From contig WPIO01000007.1 in assembly GCA_009760855.2 (NCBI GenBank), forward strand, positions 4,745,001 through 4,809,000: 64,000 bases of DNA, written 5' to 3'. The position numbers and the translations under genes are program-made. Of the stretch, positions 11,522 through 22,992 are shown in pieces. The stretch comes from Cristatella mucedo. Lineage: Eukaryota > Bryozoa > Phylactolaemata > Cristatellidae. Within the stretch, counting starts at the first letter, position 1; every line of letters begins with the position of its first letter. The notes below the pieces were generated by a model. The model was not told the origin of the DNA, ran no database searches, and saw nothing but the letters and a program-made list of their open reading frames with translations.

Positions 11522-11750
11522 CTGGCACGACTGACGAACGGCTCCAGGCTCCAGCTTCGCGCACTCGCAGTGCTTCTGCTACTTCCTCTGTTTCACCGGC
11601 AAGTTGTTGTCGCTGGCATGAACGTCTCCTTCTTTCAGCTTCTAGAGATCCAAGTTCAGCAGCTTCTTCTGGCGTCTGTCTGGCATGTTATTTCTGGCGA
11701 AGCTTTTCCCTTTCAGTTTGTTTTCTTTCAGGATCGCGGTTGGTATTCAT
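11522..11750 (-). pseudogene. Degraded charged-repeat peptide, Helitron-associated type
   Basis: The minus strand from an ATG at 11750 reads [20 protein letters not shown], one stop codon, then [20 protein letters not shown] and [17 protein letters not shown]. The spacing of ETPEE / AERRR / RQQ / [10 protein letters not shown] suggests a repeat of about 20-25 residues. Repeats of this kind (ET-EE-A-RR-D-AERKR) are known N-terminal to Helitron-type helicases and in some expanded invertebrate proteins. No Rep or helicase motif is present nearby. It could equally be a fragment of another charged repeat protein. Confidence 0.4.
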
Positions 11751-12233
11751 TGGCAAAGTGTCACGACTGCGAATTAATTGCATACCATTAATTTGCAGCC
11801 ACTTAACAAAACTGGTAAACACAAAGCACAGCAGTGCAAATTTAAAACTTACTTTACACAAAATATGGAAGCTTTCTGATACTCCAAGTCAGCTGGTCCA
11901 AGAGGAAGCACCCGAAGCTCCGGTGCTGTGAGCACCGGATGCCCAATAGGGGCTCAGGCAATAAATAACTAAGGGGGTCATATTGCAGAGCTTAAGCTGC
12001 TGAATGTCATGGCCACCCTTTGAAAAACCCCTTTCTGTTGGTTATCTTGTAAAGTTCTGGCATTTCAATGTCCAATTTTAATTATGAGTACATGGCAAAT
12101 TATCAAATTTTTTCTTTCTTTCCTATCCCTTTTTTGATATACATCATTACTGTACCCTTATTGTGTGACTATAAATACAGCGGCAATTACTCACTAACTG
12201 ACCTAGCATATTATAGTAATAGATACAACGATT

Positions 12234-12238
<5 letters not shown>

Positions 12239-12302
<64 letters not shown>

Positions 12303-12309
12303 CTCTCTA
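12239..12309. repeat. (CT)n microsatellite
   Basis: About 70 bp of CT with one CG interruption near the right end. Confidence 0.97.
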
Positions 12310-12603
12310 TGAAGCTGCTCTACAGTATATTGCGACCCGAATTATGATTTGTAATTCGAAATTCTTATCAGAGGTCTGCTCTGGCCCATTGCTGTCGTGC
12401 AAGCCACTTCGATGAGAGCGTGGGACAGCACGCTGATGCAGAGCTTCAACATATGACAATTCAGAGCATGTACATTCTCAAGTGATCGAATATGGGCTCC
12501 CCAATCACCTTGTCACAGCGTCTACCTCTATGCATTGCACCATTGGCTGGCAGCAGAAAGTGAGACTTCTCGCTAGCTGAATGACTGCAGCTCCTCCCCT
12601 CCA

Positions 12604-12655
12604 CTGCTTCTGCTGCTGCTGCAGCTGGGTTCTGGTGCTGCTGCTGGGGGGGGGG
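12604..12655. repeat. (CTG)n tract ending in G10
   Basis: Interrupted CTG units run straight into a G10 homopolymer at 12646-12655. Confidence 0.85.
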
Positions 12656-13300
12656 CACCAGCTCCCACATCTCGCCTTTCAGCGGACATGACCACCGAAA
12701 ATGGCTGTGGTTAGTCTTCTGCAGTTGCAGCAGCAGCGTCCCGAGGCTGGCTGCTGGTGCCATGATGCAGGCCTGCAGGCACGTTTGGAAGCTGGTTGCG
12801 CTGCCCCTGCTAGCGAAGGCTCGTGGCAGGCGAGCTCAGCAGCTGCTCTAGCCCGAGAGTAGTAGGCTCCACAGCCACGTGGGCCAGGGCCACTGGGCTG
12901 CCCTGTGTCGTTCCCAGGGTAGTAGTCAAGGTCAAGGTCAAGAGAGCCTGACTGCAGAAGGGGAGGTGCCTGTGTGCAGAGTCTCACCTATGTGCCACGG
13001 CTCGGATCTTATCTCCCAGCAAGGCTTTTAAGGTTTTTTGTGTGTCGAGCTGGTCACCCTAACTTCCTCGAGCCGTGCTGATGCTCAGCTAACTTCTTAC
13101 ATTAGTAGCCTCAGCAGAGTGGCAGTCCGTGCACACGGCTGAGCTGCATCCAATGGCTCCTTACACTTGCCTTTGTCCGTATCGACAGAGATCACGATTA
13201 CGGCACACACGATTGATCACAGAGATCACGATCACGATCACTGCACAATTGTCAAAAGGCTGCCGTGATCGTTCGAAGCAGCAGTGGAGGCGGCGGCGGC

Positions 13301-13456
13301 CCGATACTGGCTACTGCCTGATCGCTAGAGGCGTATGCAGAGGGTCTAGCAGTTCCAGAAGCTGACGCATTTCGCGGCCCGATACTGGCTACTGCCTGAT
13401 CACTCGAGGCGTTTGCAGAGGGTCTAGCAGTTCCAGAAGCTGATGCATTTGCACCG
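13301..13456. repeat. 78-bp tandem duplication, two units
   Basis: CCGATACTGGCTACTGCCTG starts at 13301 and again at 13379, and the homology continues through AGGGTCTAGCAGTTCCAGAA. Because 78 is a multiple of three, a minus-strand open frame (13252-13503) shows a 26-residue repeat containing ASGTARPSA and SSDQAVASIGP. I cannot tell whether that frame is an exon. No splice context or family match is evident. Confidence 0.85.
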
Positions 13457-13503
13457 ACCCAGGAGAGTCGAACCGGACTGATTGGCATGCTCAATAGATT
13501 CAC

Positions 13504-14937
13504 ACATGCTCAGACATGCATGTGCCCACGTGTGCACGCCTTCCCATGCCCACGCTCGGGAAGTGCACCACACCAAAAAGCCACAGAAACCGCGAGGTGA
13601 ATGCTGCGCTGGAGAGTCTTCAGTAGCCTGCTCAAACCGAAAGCTTCTCTTCTCTAAGAGCATGTGATAGCCAGCAGACTCCATACGTATTATGCAACAC
13701 AGAGAATTGTGGCCGTGTCATGCACGGACAGATAGTCAAGGACATAAGTGTCTAAGTAGGAAAAGCAGGCAGCATTGGGCGGCTAAAAAGCTAATGCAAC
13801 CTCGGGCCATCCTACAATTGACCATGCCGGGTAAGGTCAAGATTCAGCTCATCCTTGGTATAGTTCTGACTCCAACTATGCTAACAGCCTCTCCCTTTCA
13901 AGCTGTCCTCGGCAGAAACAGCTGAAGCTTGACCTCAAGATCTTGACACTGCATTAGACGAAGGGCTTGGCCTGTCACCAAGACTCTAAGGGATCTTCAT
14001 CTCATGCACGACAAGAACGCTGCCTGCGCCATGGATGAGAGGCAGGGTTTTCTATTTTTACCAAAAAGTGGTACATAAGAGTGATGATTTAGCGCCAAAT
14101 GGTAGTGCGACAAGTCAATAACGTGTTTGCTAAAGCACCATGCCAGTTTGCCTGTCAGCCGCCCCTCGTTTTGGCTTACAGGGTAGCCTGATGCAACTCG
14201 TCCCGGGACAGCAGGCTCAAGTAGTCACCTGTTATCACTAGCAAGGCTGGCCGGAGGAGGACATGCGGTTTACTTCTCCAGAAAGTCCAGTTACCCAATA
14301 GCAACTGAATATACATCAGCCCTTGCCCGGCTGGCTCAGAAGGATATATGCAAATCTTTGGTAGTTGCACAATGAATCTTGTCCTTTTGAGTGCTGACGT
14401 CTATTAACCACGAGGTGCATCTGGTCTGTACAGGGTGCGGTCTGTCTCTCGACGCATATTTTCAGCTGATGCACAAGTGCGGCTGCATCATAATAATCTG
14501 CAGCAGCCGTGATAGCCGCTTCGATGGCTACAACTGAGGGTGCAATGACAGCAACATAGGTAAGAAGGAAGCAGCAGCTGCAGTGACCGGGGCTTGTGTA
14601 TTGATTGTGATCGAGTACGTCACGACCGTCCAACAGCATACGAAGAAGAATTCGTGGGCAGCTTTAAATTCTGTATTGTTCAATTGCCTGATTTCCTATG
14701 CTCCAGACAGCATCACTAGCCGTTAGCCGACTTGGACCATCACAAGCAAGCAAACACTCGAGGTAAGGAAAATAACAATATATCAGCCAATATATTAGCC
14801 CCCCCCCCTGCTTGGCTGCGGCACCGAGCTTGCAAGCAGCACACTTTGTCAGCTCTCGGTCCTGAAGTCTGCCGCCGCCGGCCACGTGCCTTTACCTATG
14901 CTAGTCACACAGCTTCACGTACAGCAATTGATAGACA
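13504..14937. other. Unassigned intergenic stretch
   Basis: Only short frames without recognised domains. A C10 run lies at 14799-14808. Nothing else is seen. Confidence 0.5.
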
Positions 14938-15256
14938 AATTTCGGACAGGATTCGAGCGACACCACTCTGAAACTGCTGCTCTCCTCGATGCAACCAATG
15001 ACATCGTATGCAGCAACGATGAGAGGAATCTCACTGCCCTGGCCCTACTAGATATGTAAGCTGTTCTCGTCACCATTGATCACAATATCCTACTTGAACG
15101 ATTGAGGACAATGATCGATCAGACAGACGAGGCACTAGCTTGGTTCAAATCGCTCTTGTCAAATCCTGTTCAATCCGTGTCGTGTTGAGGTTAAGTCTCA
15201 GCCACCAGACCAGTCACCTGTGACGTCCCACAAGAGCAAGTTCTCAGTCCTTCTCC
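14938..15256 (+). mobile_element. LINE-B reverse transcriptase, N-terminal palm (part 1 of an interrupted copy)
   Basis: The plus strand encodes HSETAALLDATNDI, then LTALALLDM, a stop codon, TIDHNILLERL (RT motif A region), ALAWFKSLLS, and a degraded VPQGSVLGP equivalent ending near 15250. This is the usual order of fingers and palm in L2/CR1-like elements. In-frame stops and the missing catalytic Asp context show it is dead. A LINE-A 3' end is inserted directly after it. The rest of LINE-B resumes at about 15551. Confidence 0.8.
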
Positions 15257-15550
15257 ATAATAATAACAACAATAATAATAATAATAATGTACCTGATAAA
15301 GCACCCTCAGTGAACTCAATCTCTTTCTAGGCGCTCTACATTTGCTGCAAAGCGAAATGCGATTGAATGGCAAGTAATATCATGCTTGATAAAGAACATG
15401 AATACTATGGTTAGGGGTAACATGCACAAGGTCAGCATGCAAGTGTGGTTAGTGGCAGCATGCACAGTGTCACCACGCGTAAGCACATGAAGGACGAATC
15501 ACAGGGACCCACTAAGTGCTGTCCTAGATAGGTGTTTTAAGTTCTTTTTA
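15257..15550 (-). mobile_element. LINE-A 3' end inserted into LINE-B
   Basis: A minus-strand LINE-A 3' UTR with an (ATT)n tail starting at 15257 and the end of the RT ORF near 15540. It sits between two halves of a plus-strand LINE-B copy. It must therefore postdate that copy, although the YADD region of LINE-B was also lost at this point. Confidence 0.9.
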
Positions 15551-16470
15551 AACTGAACTGCTACTCTTAGAACACCACAAGCGTGTGGCTGGACTAAAAG
15601 ACTCTGCCCTCTAATAGGAGATGCTGCTGTGCGACCGTCGCCAGGTACTCGGAATTTAGATGTCGTCTTTGACAACTGTTTACATTTTGCAAGCTTCGTT
15701 ATGAAGACCGGCTTCGAAGCTAGTCATCACATCTGATCGTGATCTAAGATTAATGACTGTCTTCCACGGGGGGGGGGGAGGCTTGCAAGTAAAATTGAAC
15801 TAGCTCCCCGATTCTGTCTTGGATAGATTACTGAAATTCCATTTTGGCTTGGCCACCGAAGAAAGCCATTAAGCCACTGCAATTAGTGACGAATCTGGCT
15901 GTAAGGCTCGTTAACAAATCCCAGAAGCTCAGCCATGCGCCTCCTTTGTAGAAAGTGGTTCAGTGTTTTCCGGTTGATCAACGGATGCCGAGTTAAGTTT
16001 TTACGAAAAACTCACAAGATCGGCATTACTTGGCTCTTTAATATCCAGCGACACTTCGGCACTAGTTTCAGCGCCCTCGTGTACTGAAGTCCTCTAGGGA
16101 ATATAAATTAGCCGTTTCATTCCTCCGCTTGAAGACCGTAAACGACAGATGCTTTTGGATTGAGGTTCAAGACTGAGCAACTCACTTCCACAACTCTTAT
16201 GAAACATCTGCTCTCCTGCTGCCAACGGTGGCACATCCTTTCCAGCTGTCCTGAGCAACTAAATCCATGCTACTCACTTCCTCGACCTCCATCCTTACTG
16301 AGCTATGCTTCTCATTTTCTCTTTGTTGCATGAGATTAATCTGTTGGCTATCGCGTGAGTAGCAAAAGCCGTGTAGGCATTGAGTGTGTTATAGACAAGT
16401 TTTTTCAGTAACACCCACTAAGTCTTTGTGGAATTACAGACGGAGAAACATTCCATTTCATAAATAAGAA
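15551..16470 (+). mobile_element. LINE-B RT thumb, C-terminus and 3' UTR (part 2)
   Basis: The plus strand resumes with LNCYS-like remnants of the NDDKTELLL block, then VAGLK, GDAAVRP and DVVFDNCLHFASF. Further on come the AAR(L)V and LTHK equivalents and a 3' UTR with GAATTACAGACGGAG near 16430. An 11-base G run at 15768-15778 interrupts the frame. It parallels the copy at 16.6-17.2 kb throughout and is heavily mutated. Confidence 0.75.
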
Positions 16471-16564
16471 CTGAGAGATAGATCTAGGCAAGTAGCTGTT
16501 AAAAAAAAAGTTAAGAGCAATAGTTGGCTTATTCAAAAGCCTTGTTTATGTTAGGTCAGAACCA

Positions 16565-17222
16565 CCTTAGCTGCTATGACAAACAGCTGATGCTTGCAGT
16601 GGAAAAAACAACTGCCTGATTCAATACCCGAACCCAAGACCCAAGATATGAAGTGCACACACTTTACACCTAAACTACTTCTAAACAACGATAAAACTGA
16701 GCTGCTGCTCATAGGACACCCTACGCGTGTGGCTGGATTAAAAAGCTTTGCTCTTCTAATAGGTGATGCTGTTGTGCGACCAATCACCACGTGCTCGCAA
16801 TTTAGTTGTAGTTTTCGACAGCTGCCTACATTTTAAAAGCTTCATTCAGAAGACTGCTTCTACAGCTAGCCATCACGTTCGATCCCTATCAAAGATTATG
16901 AGCTGTCTTCCACAGTGGCTTGCAAAATCTTAACTAGCTCCTTAGTTCAGTCTCGGCTTGATAACTGTAATTCCCTTTTGGCTGGGCTACCAAAGAAGCA
17001 ACTAGGCCATTGCAGCTGGCCATGAATATGGCTGCAAGGCTAGTTTTCAAGTCCCAGAGGTTTGACCACGAGTCTCCTTTGCTAAGCGAGCTCCAATGGC
17101 TGCAGGTTGATCAACGGATACAGAGCAAAGTTCTTACGCTGACCCACAAGGCCCGCCACGGCTTGGATCCTCCATACCTAGCCGAACTGCTGCATCAGTT
17201 TCAGCTAGGCATGAACTGCTGT
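16565..17222 (+). mobile_element. LINE-B fragment, RT thumb and C-terminal domain
   Basis: The plus strand shows NDKTELLLIGHPTRVAGLKS, GDAVVRPIT, SLSKIMSCLPQWLAKS, LDNCNSLLAGLPKKQ, NMAARLVFKSQRF and LTHKARHGLDPPYLAELLHQ in order, with frameshifts between blocks. It is the most readable LINE-B RT region in the window and serves to identify the other copies. The YADD core is missing upstream and the 3' end is replaced by a LINE-A fragment at about 17223. Confidence 0.85.
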
Positions 17223-17640
17223 ACCAGTTTCAGTGCTAGTGATGCCCAGACGAGATGAGAGGTGCTCAAGAAGGAATGTGTGATCAATATTATCAAAGGC
17301 TGCCAAAAGACCAATCAAAATAAGCAGAGAGACTTTATCCAAGTCTGCGTTCCCGAGGAGGTCGTCATGCACCCTAAGCAAAACTTACTCTAAGGAGGGA
17401 TTTGCTCTAAATCCAAATTGAAACTTATTTGCTGGGTTTGAGGTTTCAATATAGGAGTTCGGGTTGTCTATTACAACTCGTTCTAGTGTTTCTCATAGGA
17501 ATGGTAGATGGGAGACTGGGTGAAAGCTGCTCAAGTTCTCTTAGTCTAGTGTTGCTTTCTTAATTAGTGCCCTAACAACAGCCTTTTTTGAAAGCTCCAG
17601 GGGCAAGACCTGAAGCTAAGGAGATAATTGTATTATGTTA
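17223..17640 (-). mobile_element. LINE-A RT fragment (fingers and palm motif A)
   Basis: Read on the minus strand: KKAVVRALIKKATLD, an FRPVS-like block (FHPVSHLPFL), LERVV, NKFQFGFRANPS, LLILIGLLAAFDNIDHTFLL and SSRLGI. The motif A aspartate (AFDNID) is kept but two stop codons interrupt the frame. Its join to LINE-B at 17222 is abrupt, so one element inserted into or recombined with the other. Confidence 0.85.
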
Positions 17641-18378
17641 GTTAAGCACGACAGTAGCAGATATATGCATCGTAGAAGCAGAACAGTGGCGATAGGCCTA
17701 GAGGACTAGTTGTCCTTCTTCGATAGGTGATGAATTTCATGATTAGGTCACTCGTGGCCTTGAATGTAGGCATTTAGGTATAGCACACGGAATTGAGGGA
17801 CTGGAGTTCTGTGTTAATCTTATTGTGGGACAGGAACCCAGAGGTTATGCTGCTACCTTAGGGATGGACTCTCTGATCGTGTCTGTCTTGCTGACGAGGA
17901 AACTAGAGGAGCGATTGGCTAGGTCACTAGGTCACTAGGCTTTTAGGATTTTCACCTCTGTGTATTCTTCAGCCTAGACAGCATTTACTTCTTGCTCTAA
18001 ATAGGAATAGGCATTCAGGTGATCATCGCACCCACGTCTAGTTGCAACCGCAATGGCTGACACACAGCAAGTCCCTTCTTAGAATCACTGCCCAGTGTCT
18101 TAACCAGCTTGTGTCAGTGAGGCCTGGCCACTCACTGACCAGGTTACTATCCCAGGGTGCAATCACTGAGTTGGCATGGAGCCTTGGCTGCCTGAGTGAC
18201 TAATGAGGTAAGCAGCATGACCTTACATACAAATCCGCTTGAGAGACGATATCCATTAACACACAAGCAGTGCTTAACTAGCCGGTTTGGCCATAGGTAG
18301 CTCTGCTTATGTGCATTTTGCAGCTGCTGCTGTTGTTCTTAGCTGCATTGCTGCATTGGAACAGCTGCACTTTAATGG

Positions 18379-18383
<5 letters not shown>
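17641..18383. other. Unassigned intergenic stretch
   Basis: No gene, SINE or LINE block is recognised; frames are short. Confidence 0.5.

Positions 18384-18447
<64 letters not shown>
18384..18447. repeat. (CT)n microsatellite
   Basis: About 64 bp of perfect CT. Confidence 0.97.
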
Positions 18448-18448
<1 letters not shown>

Positions 18449-18789
18449 TGCTTATTCTCTCTGTCTCTCCTTTTAACATAGCGATGCTGCATTTAATCGA
18501 GCAAGTGACGGCCAGCACGTCTTGACCTCTGCAATTGCCTTGTTGCTATCGGTAAGTGCATTCCTGTAACACTGGGTAGTTATGGTCTTTCTCAGTGACG
18601 TAAGTAAAGATAGGGGCAGCTACTGATGCATTGGGTAGTGCCTCAATGTACTCATTGCATTACCTGCTGCCAAAAGGAGACGTTAGTTTGATGACTGAAC
18701 AGCTTCTCAACTGAAGGCCACACGTTCTTCTGCCCTGTTTGCAAAGATAATCACTTGAACTTAATTCAACCGTCATCATCTCCATTTCC

Positions 18790-19016
18790 TCTATCGTTCA
18801 CTCCATCTCACTAAATCCCTCTACTCTTTTCTTTCTTCTACCTCTCATTTATCTCTGCTCTTCTGCTTTCCTTTTTATTACCATCTCTCTTTTGTTCTCA
18901 GATGTATTTTTGTTATCCTTATTTCTTCCTTCCCCTCACTCATATCTCTTTCTCTCCAGTATCCTCTCACTCTCATTTCCTCCTCTCTCTACTCTCTGTT
19001 CCTTTTCTCTCTCTCT

Positions 19017-19101
<85 letters not shown>

Positions 19102-19236
19102 TCTTTCTCTCCTCTTCTCTCTCCTCTTCTCTCTCCTATTTTCTCTCCTCTTCTCTCTTCTCTTCTCTCTCTCGTCTCTTCTCTCTCTCATCCTCTCTCT
19201 CTTCTTCTCTCTCTCCTCTTTTCTCTCCCTCTCTCT

Positions 19237-19306
<70 letters not shown>
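18790..19306. repeat. CT-rich polypyrimidine block with two pure (CT)n cores
   Basis: A strand-asymmetric pyrimidine domain of about 0.5 kb, with pure CT at about 19024-19097 and 19241-19304 and imperfect CTCTTCTCTCTCCT between. Long Ser-Leu or Arg-Glu frames here are artefacts of the repeat. Confidence 0.95.
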
Positions 19307-19308
<2 letters not shown>

Positions 19309-19544
19309 ACCCCATCGATCTAATCTCTCCCATTCTTCTCTCTTGCGTTATAGCTTATTTTTAGTGAAACACAGTTTGTATGTTAAACTTTTGCACAGTT
19401 GGACTATTCATTCACAGTTTAATGTACATATCACTAAATTTGTAACAGCTGTCAAGTATTTCCTTAGTGGCGACCGACTGCATTGCAGTAGTATAGTATG
19501 CAGCAACAGCAGCAGTAGCAGAAGTAGCAGCAGTCGAATTTTTT

Positions 19545-19770
19545 TGTCACGAACTACCAAATGACGTTGCCACATTACCTGACTTGACAACATTTTACAA
19601 GAAGCATAAAATGCACCTGCTTCTCACAGCAAAGACCTAGTTTTGTGAACTGTTCTTGGTTTGCTTACTGACGTGATTTCTTTTACAGTATAAGTAAAGT
19701 GCCAAGAAAGAGACGAAGTTCTCTGAGGCTGCTAAGCAAATGTATAATAATAACCACTACTATTATTGTT
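19545..19770 (+). mobile_element. LINE-A 3' end with last codons of the ORF
   Basis: The plus strand encodes LPDLTTFYKKHKMHL, the end of the RT ORF. A shortened UTR, AAGTGCCAAGAAAGAGACG, GTTCTCTGAGGCTGCTAAGC and AAATGTATAATAATAA then follow. The tail variant resembles the copies at 25.4 and 45.4 kb more than the minus-strand copies, pointing to a second subfamily. Confidence 0.75.
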
Positions 19771-21534
19771 AAAGTTATATAGTTTGCAACAGTGGCCGCT
19801 GGGGCCGGCTGCAACCTGTTCTCTCCCCAGAGTCTCGGTTGATTTGCGCTTGCACATGTCGAGATTCAAAGAGGCCGATATGAACTTGTGGCTGGTGTCA
19901 GGGAGCATAGTAAACAAGGGGACTAAGAAGAAGCTTATTCCTGCCGGCAAGCATTGTTTTCCGTGAGAGAGCTTAGCGATGCTGTGCTGGAGAGCTCCAA
20001 CAGAGATGACGCAGGTCGATAGCAAAATGGACACGTGAAAGGAAAGCTGAGTTGGTCCAGTCATGTTTCAGCAGATTCTGCTACAACTGCTGCAACTCCT
20101 CAGGCCTCTCACCTGATGATATAGAACAGGAGCCTGGGTGAGGAAACCGACACCTACGACCAACCAACAGTTTTCAGCAAGTCCACACTTACGGTTTTCA
20201 GCAAGCATGAGCAATCAGACAGAGGGTGGATACTTCAACCGTCCTCGCCTACAGATCAGATTCGTAAGCCACATCGGTATTCTTCCTCGTGCACGTCGGT
20301 AAGTGGGATGCTTTGTGAATCCACATGGCAGAAGGTCTTGACAACCTTGTGGGCCCATATTTCGGCAGACTCTTGCACGTGGGTTTATTATTCTCTCTAA
20401 AAAAGGCATGCATGCACTGCAGCAGGCTAAGGATAAACTCATCAGGGCCACCTGGACAAACCTTGCTCCTCGATGGAATTCGAGATGTTTCAAGACAGGG
20501 AATGCCAGTGAGCCTGCTGATGTGCACCACTGTCCTGAGGAATAGATAGGTGCAGAGTGTTAACCTTGATCGCTGACACAAAAGTGCCGTCGTTAAAAGC
20601 TGCTCGTAGCTGAGATTACATTACCAAGAGCTGAAGATAGGTCCCACTTAAAGGCATTTTTTTTAGTGAATTTATGTGCTCATGGAAGCCACCAACATGC
20701 TCTAGTCGGTCTTAGCCCAACTCAGAAACGCTATGTTCTTCATTATTATTGGGCATCAGCTATGTTAGTAGGAGAGAGAACCGGCTAGCTACAGACAGCT
20801 GCTGTTGCTGCACTGAACTTGTTCGATGCTTCTGGTAAATATAGGCTCCCATAGAAACAGCTTGAACAAGGGATGCTATAACGTTCACTGCAGCTGCTCA
20901 GTAAACCAATTTTCACAAACATGTCTAGTCATTGTCATTGTCATTGTCAGCCTGATAACTTCCTTAAATCAGAGGAGACATTGTGTACAGCAGACCGTAC
21001 GAAGGTAGCACTTTGTCGGGTAAACGTTTGTCCTTGAATTAAGACTAACACAAGCTAATATATGTGCATTTGGAACATAAAACAAGGCTTTTGTCATTCC
21101 ATGGCAACGGTTCGGTAATCAAGAACCGATGACTCTCGGTGCATATATCACCAGGAGTTCCCAGCCTTTGCTAATGTAATCGAGATCTTTGCTCTGAGTA
21201 ACACTGCAGGATCAAGGGTCTGAGCCCTCAGTGTCAAGGGTCGACCCTGTGGCCACTGGCAAACAACAAAGGACCTCCGGGATCTTACCGCCAGCCAGCC
21301 GAGATGTCTGCCTGCATACGGATACCGACTGGTGGTGCGATAATGATAATGGAATTCGTTCGCTATTCGTGGCTAGTACAATGCATGCATGGAAGAAACG
21401 ACGAAGGACACTCTGAACCCTGGGGATTCCTCTTCATTTCCTTTATCGAGGCGGCTGCCGTGCCTCAGTCGCACTTGTTGTGTAGCTCTGTCTACTTTAT
21501 GCAGCTATTGCACTCGAGCAGAAGCACACAGAAC
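19771..21534. other. Unassigned intergenic stretch
   Basis: Only short frames on both strands. A small CATTGT hexamer repeat lies near 20931-20949. I recognise no gene or transposon. Confidence 0.5.
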
Positions 21535-21650
21535 CGGGCCCCCTCTCCAGGCGCGGGCAAGCGCGCGTACGGGCATGGGACACACGCACACGTAAGCGCA
21601 GGCATGCACGCACGTACGCTCGCACGCACGCACACACCTGGCACTCCTGG
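21535..21650. repeat. Alternating purine-pyrimidine tract (CACG/CGCA-rich)
   Basis: Interrupted CACGCA and GCGCGTACG units give a mostly alternating purine-pyrimidine stretch, a composition able to adopt Z-DNA. It is CpG-rich against a CpG-poorer background. Confidence 0.7.
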
Positions 21651-21956
21651 GGGTGCATCGTGTCGTCACAGACGCCGGTTTTCCGATTCCCAGCGTACTG
21701 ACGAGTAGATGCTATTTGGAGAGTGCAGACGTGTTACATCAGCTAATAATGTATCGTTTGTTAGGTTAGAAGCATGCATGACCTTGGGGTCATTGAAGGC
21801 AAGTGCCTTTCCCTGGGACAAACCTGGGGGTTTTAAGAATCCTCAAGATAATTGTGAATTGCTTTGGTTAACTTTCGGTCTGCAAATTGTCTGCCCCACT
21901 CCCCAATAAACACTGAAGGCCATACTGTCACCACTAGAAATTAGATCTCAAATTAA

Positions 21957-22990
21957 GAATAATAATGCATTCGTGTTGTGCAATCAGAAAATTAAATTTC
22001 TTTCTCGGCACTTTACACATGAGTTAAAGGAAGCATAAAAATATGGTGGGTGGTAGCATACACAGTGTCAGCTCGTATAAGCACACTGAGGGCAATGCAC
22101 GAGGACCGAGCGAATGCTGTGGGGAGCAGGTGCGTTTTTGTAGCTTCTTCATAAATGCCCTCTAGTCAGGGAATATATTCAAGTCAGTCGGGAGTGAGTT
22201 CCAGGCTTTGGAAGCCTGTGAGCTAGAGGCGTGTTTTCAAAAGATCAGAGGTTGGTTCAAGGCACAGCTAAACGACTTGAGTAAGAAGATCGAGCGGTGT
22301 GATGCCTATGCTGATTGGAGAATAGTCGCAATAGGTAGGCTGGAGCAAGAGAATGGGGAAACCTTGCAGTGAGTGACAGAACCTTTAATTCGATGAGCTA
22401 TTTGATTGAAAGCCAGTGCAGGTCGGCAAGATTCGATGTAATGTGGCAGCTGTGACGCTCACGAATGACAAGTCTGGCTGCAGAATTTTGCAGCGACTGT
22501 GGCAATCTCTTATGGCACAGGCCGAACAAAGCAAGTAGCGTGACAGAAATCGATACACATGTCACAAAAGCGTAGACCAACTCGGATATGGTATCCCTGA
22601 CTAAGCAGGTTTTTGCAGTGTTGCTTAGCTGGAAGTAGGGAGCCTTGCTGTGGAGCCGATGTGGTCATCTAGTGTGACTTAGGAACGTGACACCCAGATT
22701 CCGTGCAGATGCTACAATGCATTTACTGGACACCCCAGGGCTCGGAGCTGTGTCTGCCTCTTTACGCAACATTTTCTCTTCCTCCTGCCGATGGATCCCA
22801 TTTTTTGGGGTAGGTTTTTGAGTCACACCAGCTTTGCCCATAACTAGTAAGTTATTTTATCGTCATTCAATTTGAGAAAGTTTGCTGCTATCCTAGTGCA
22901 AGTCTCAGCAATAAATGCAGGACGTAAGTTGAAATAGTTTGACGCGGTGGAAGGCTGGAAGATCAAAGTATAGGTTGAGCTGTGAGTCAT
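21957..22990 (-). mobile_element. LINE-A 3' half, diverged copy
   Basis: From the right on the minus strand: the degraded region after YADD (YTLIFQPST), NFLKLNDDKI, a thumb, SAARLVIRERHSCHITSNLA, DLHWLSIK, the C-terminal block, and a UTR ending GCATTATTATT at the low-coordinate end. The tail reads CACAACACGAATGCATTATT rather than the common form. The RT continues beyond a SINE-1 insertion at 23.15-23.47 kb. Stops and frameshifts make it a pseudogene. Confidence 0.85.
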
Positions 22991-22992
22991 TA

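Noticed and set aside
18892..19564. Long frames of Ser-Leu or Arg-Glu repeats (also at 30.6-31.2, 38.2-38.5, 42.4-42.7, 52.1-52.3 and 60.1-60.6 kb)
   Set aside because: They are translations of (CT)n or (GA)n microsatellites and their imperfect flanks; open in all frames, with no domain.
20249..20581. Minus-strand frame with GGPDEFILSLL as an RT finger motif
   Set aside because: No further RT blocks in order upstream or downstream; similarity too short to use.
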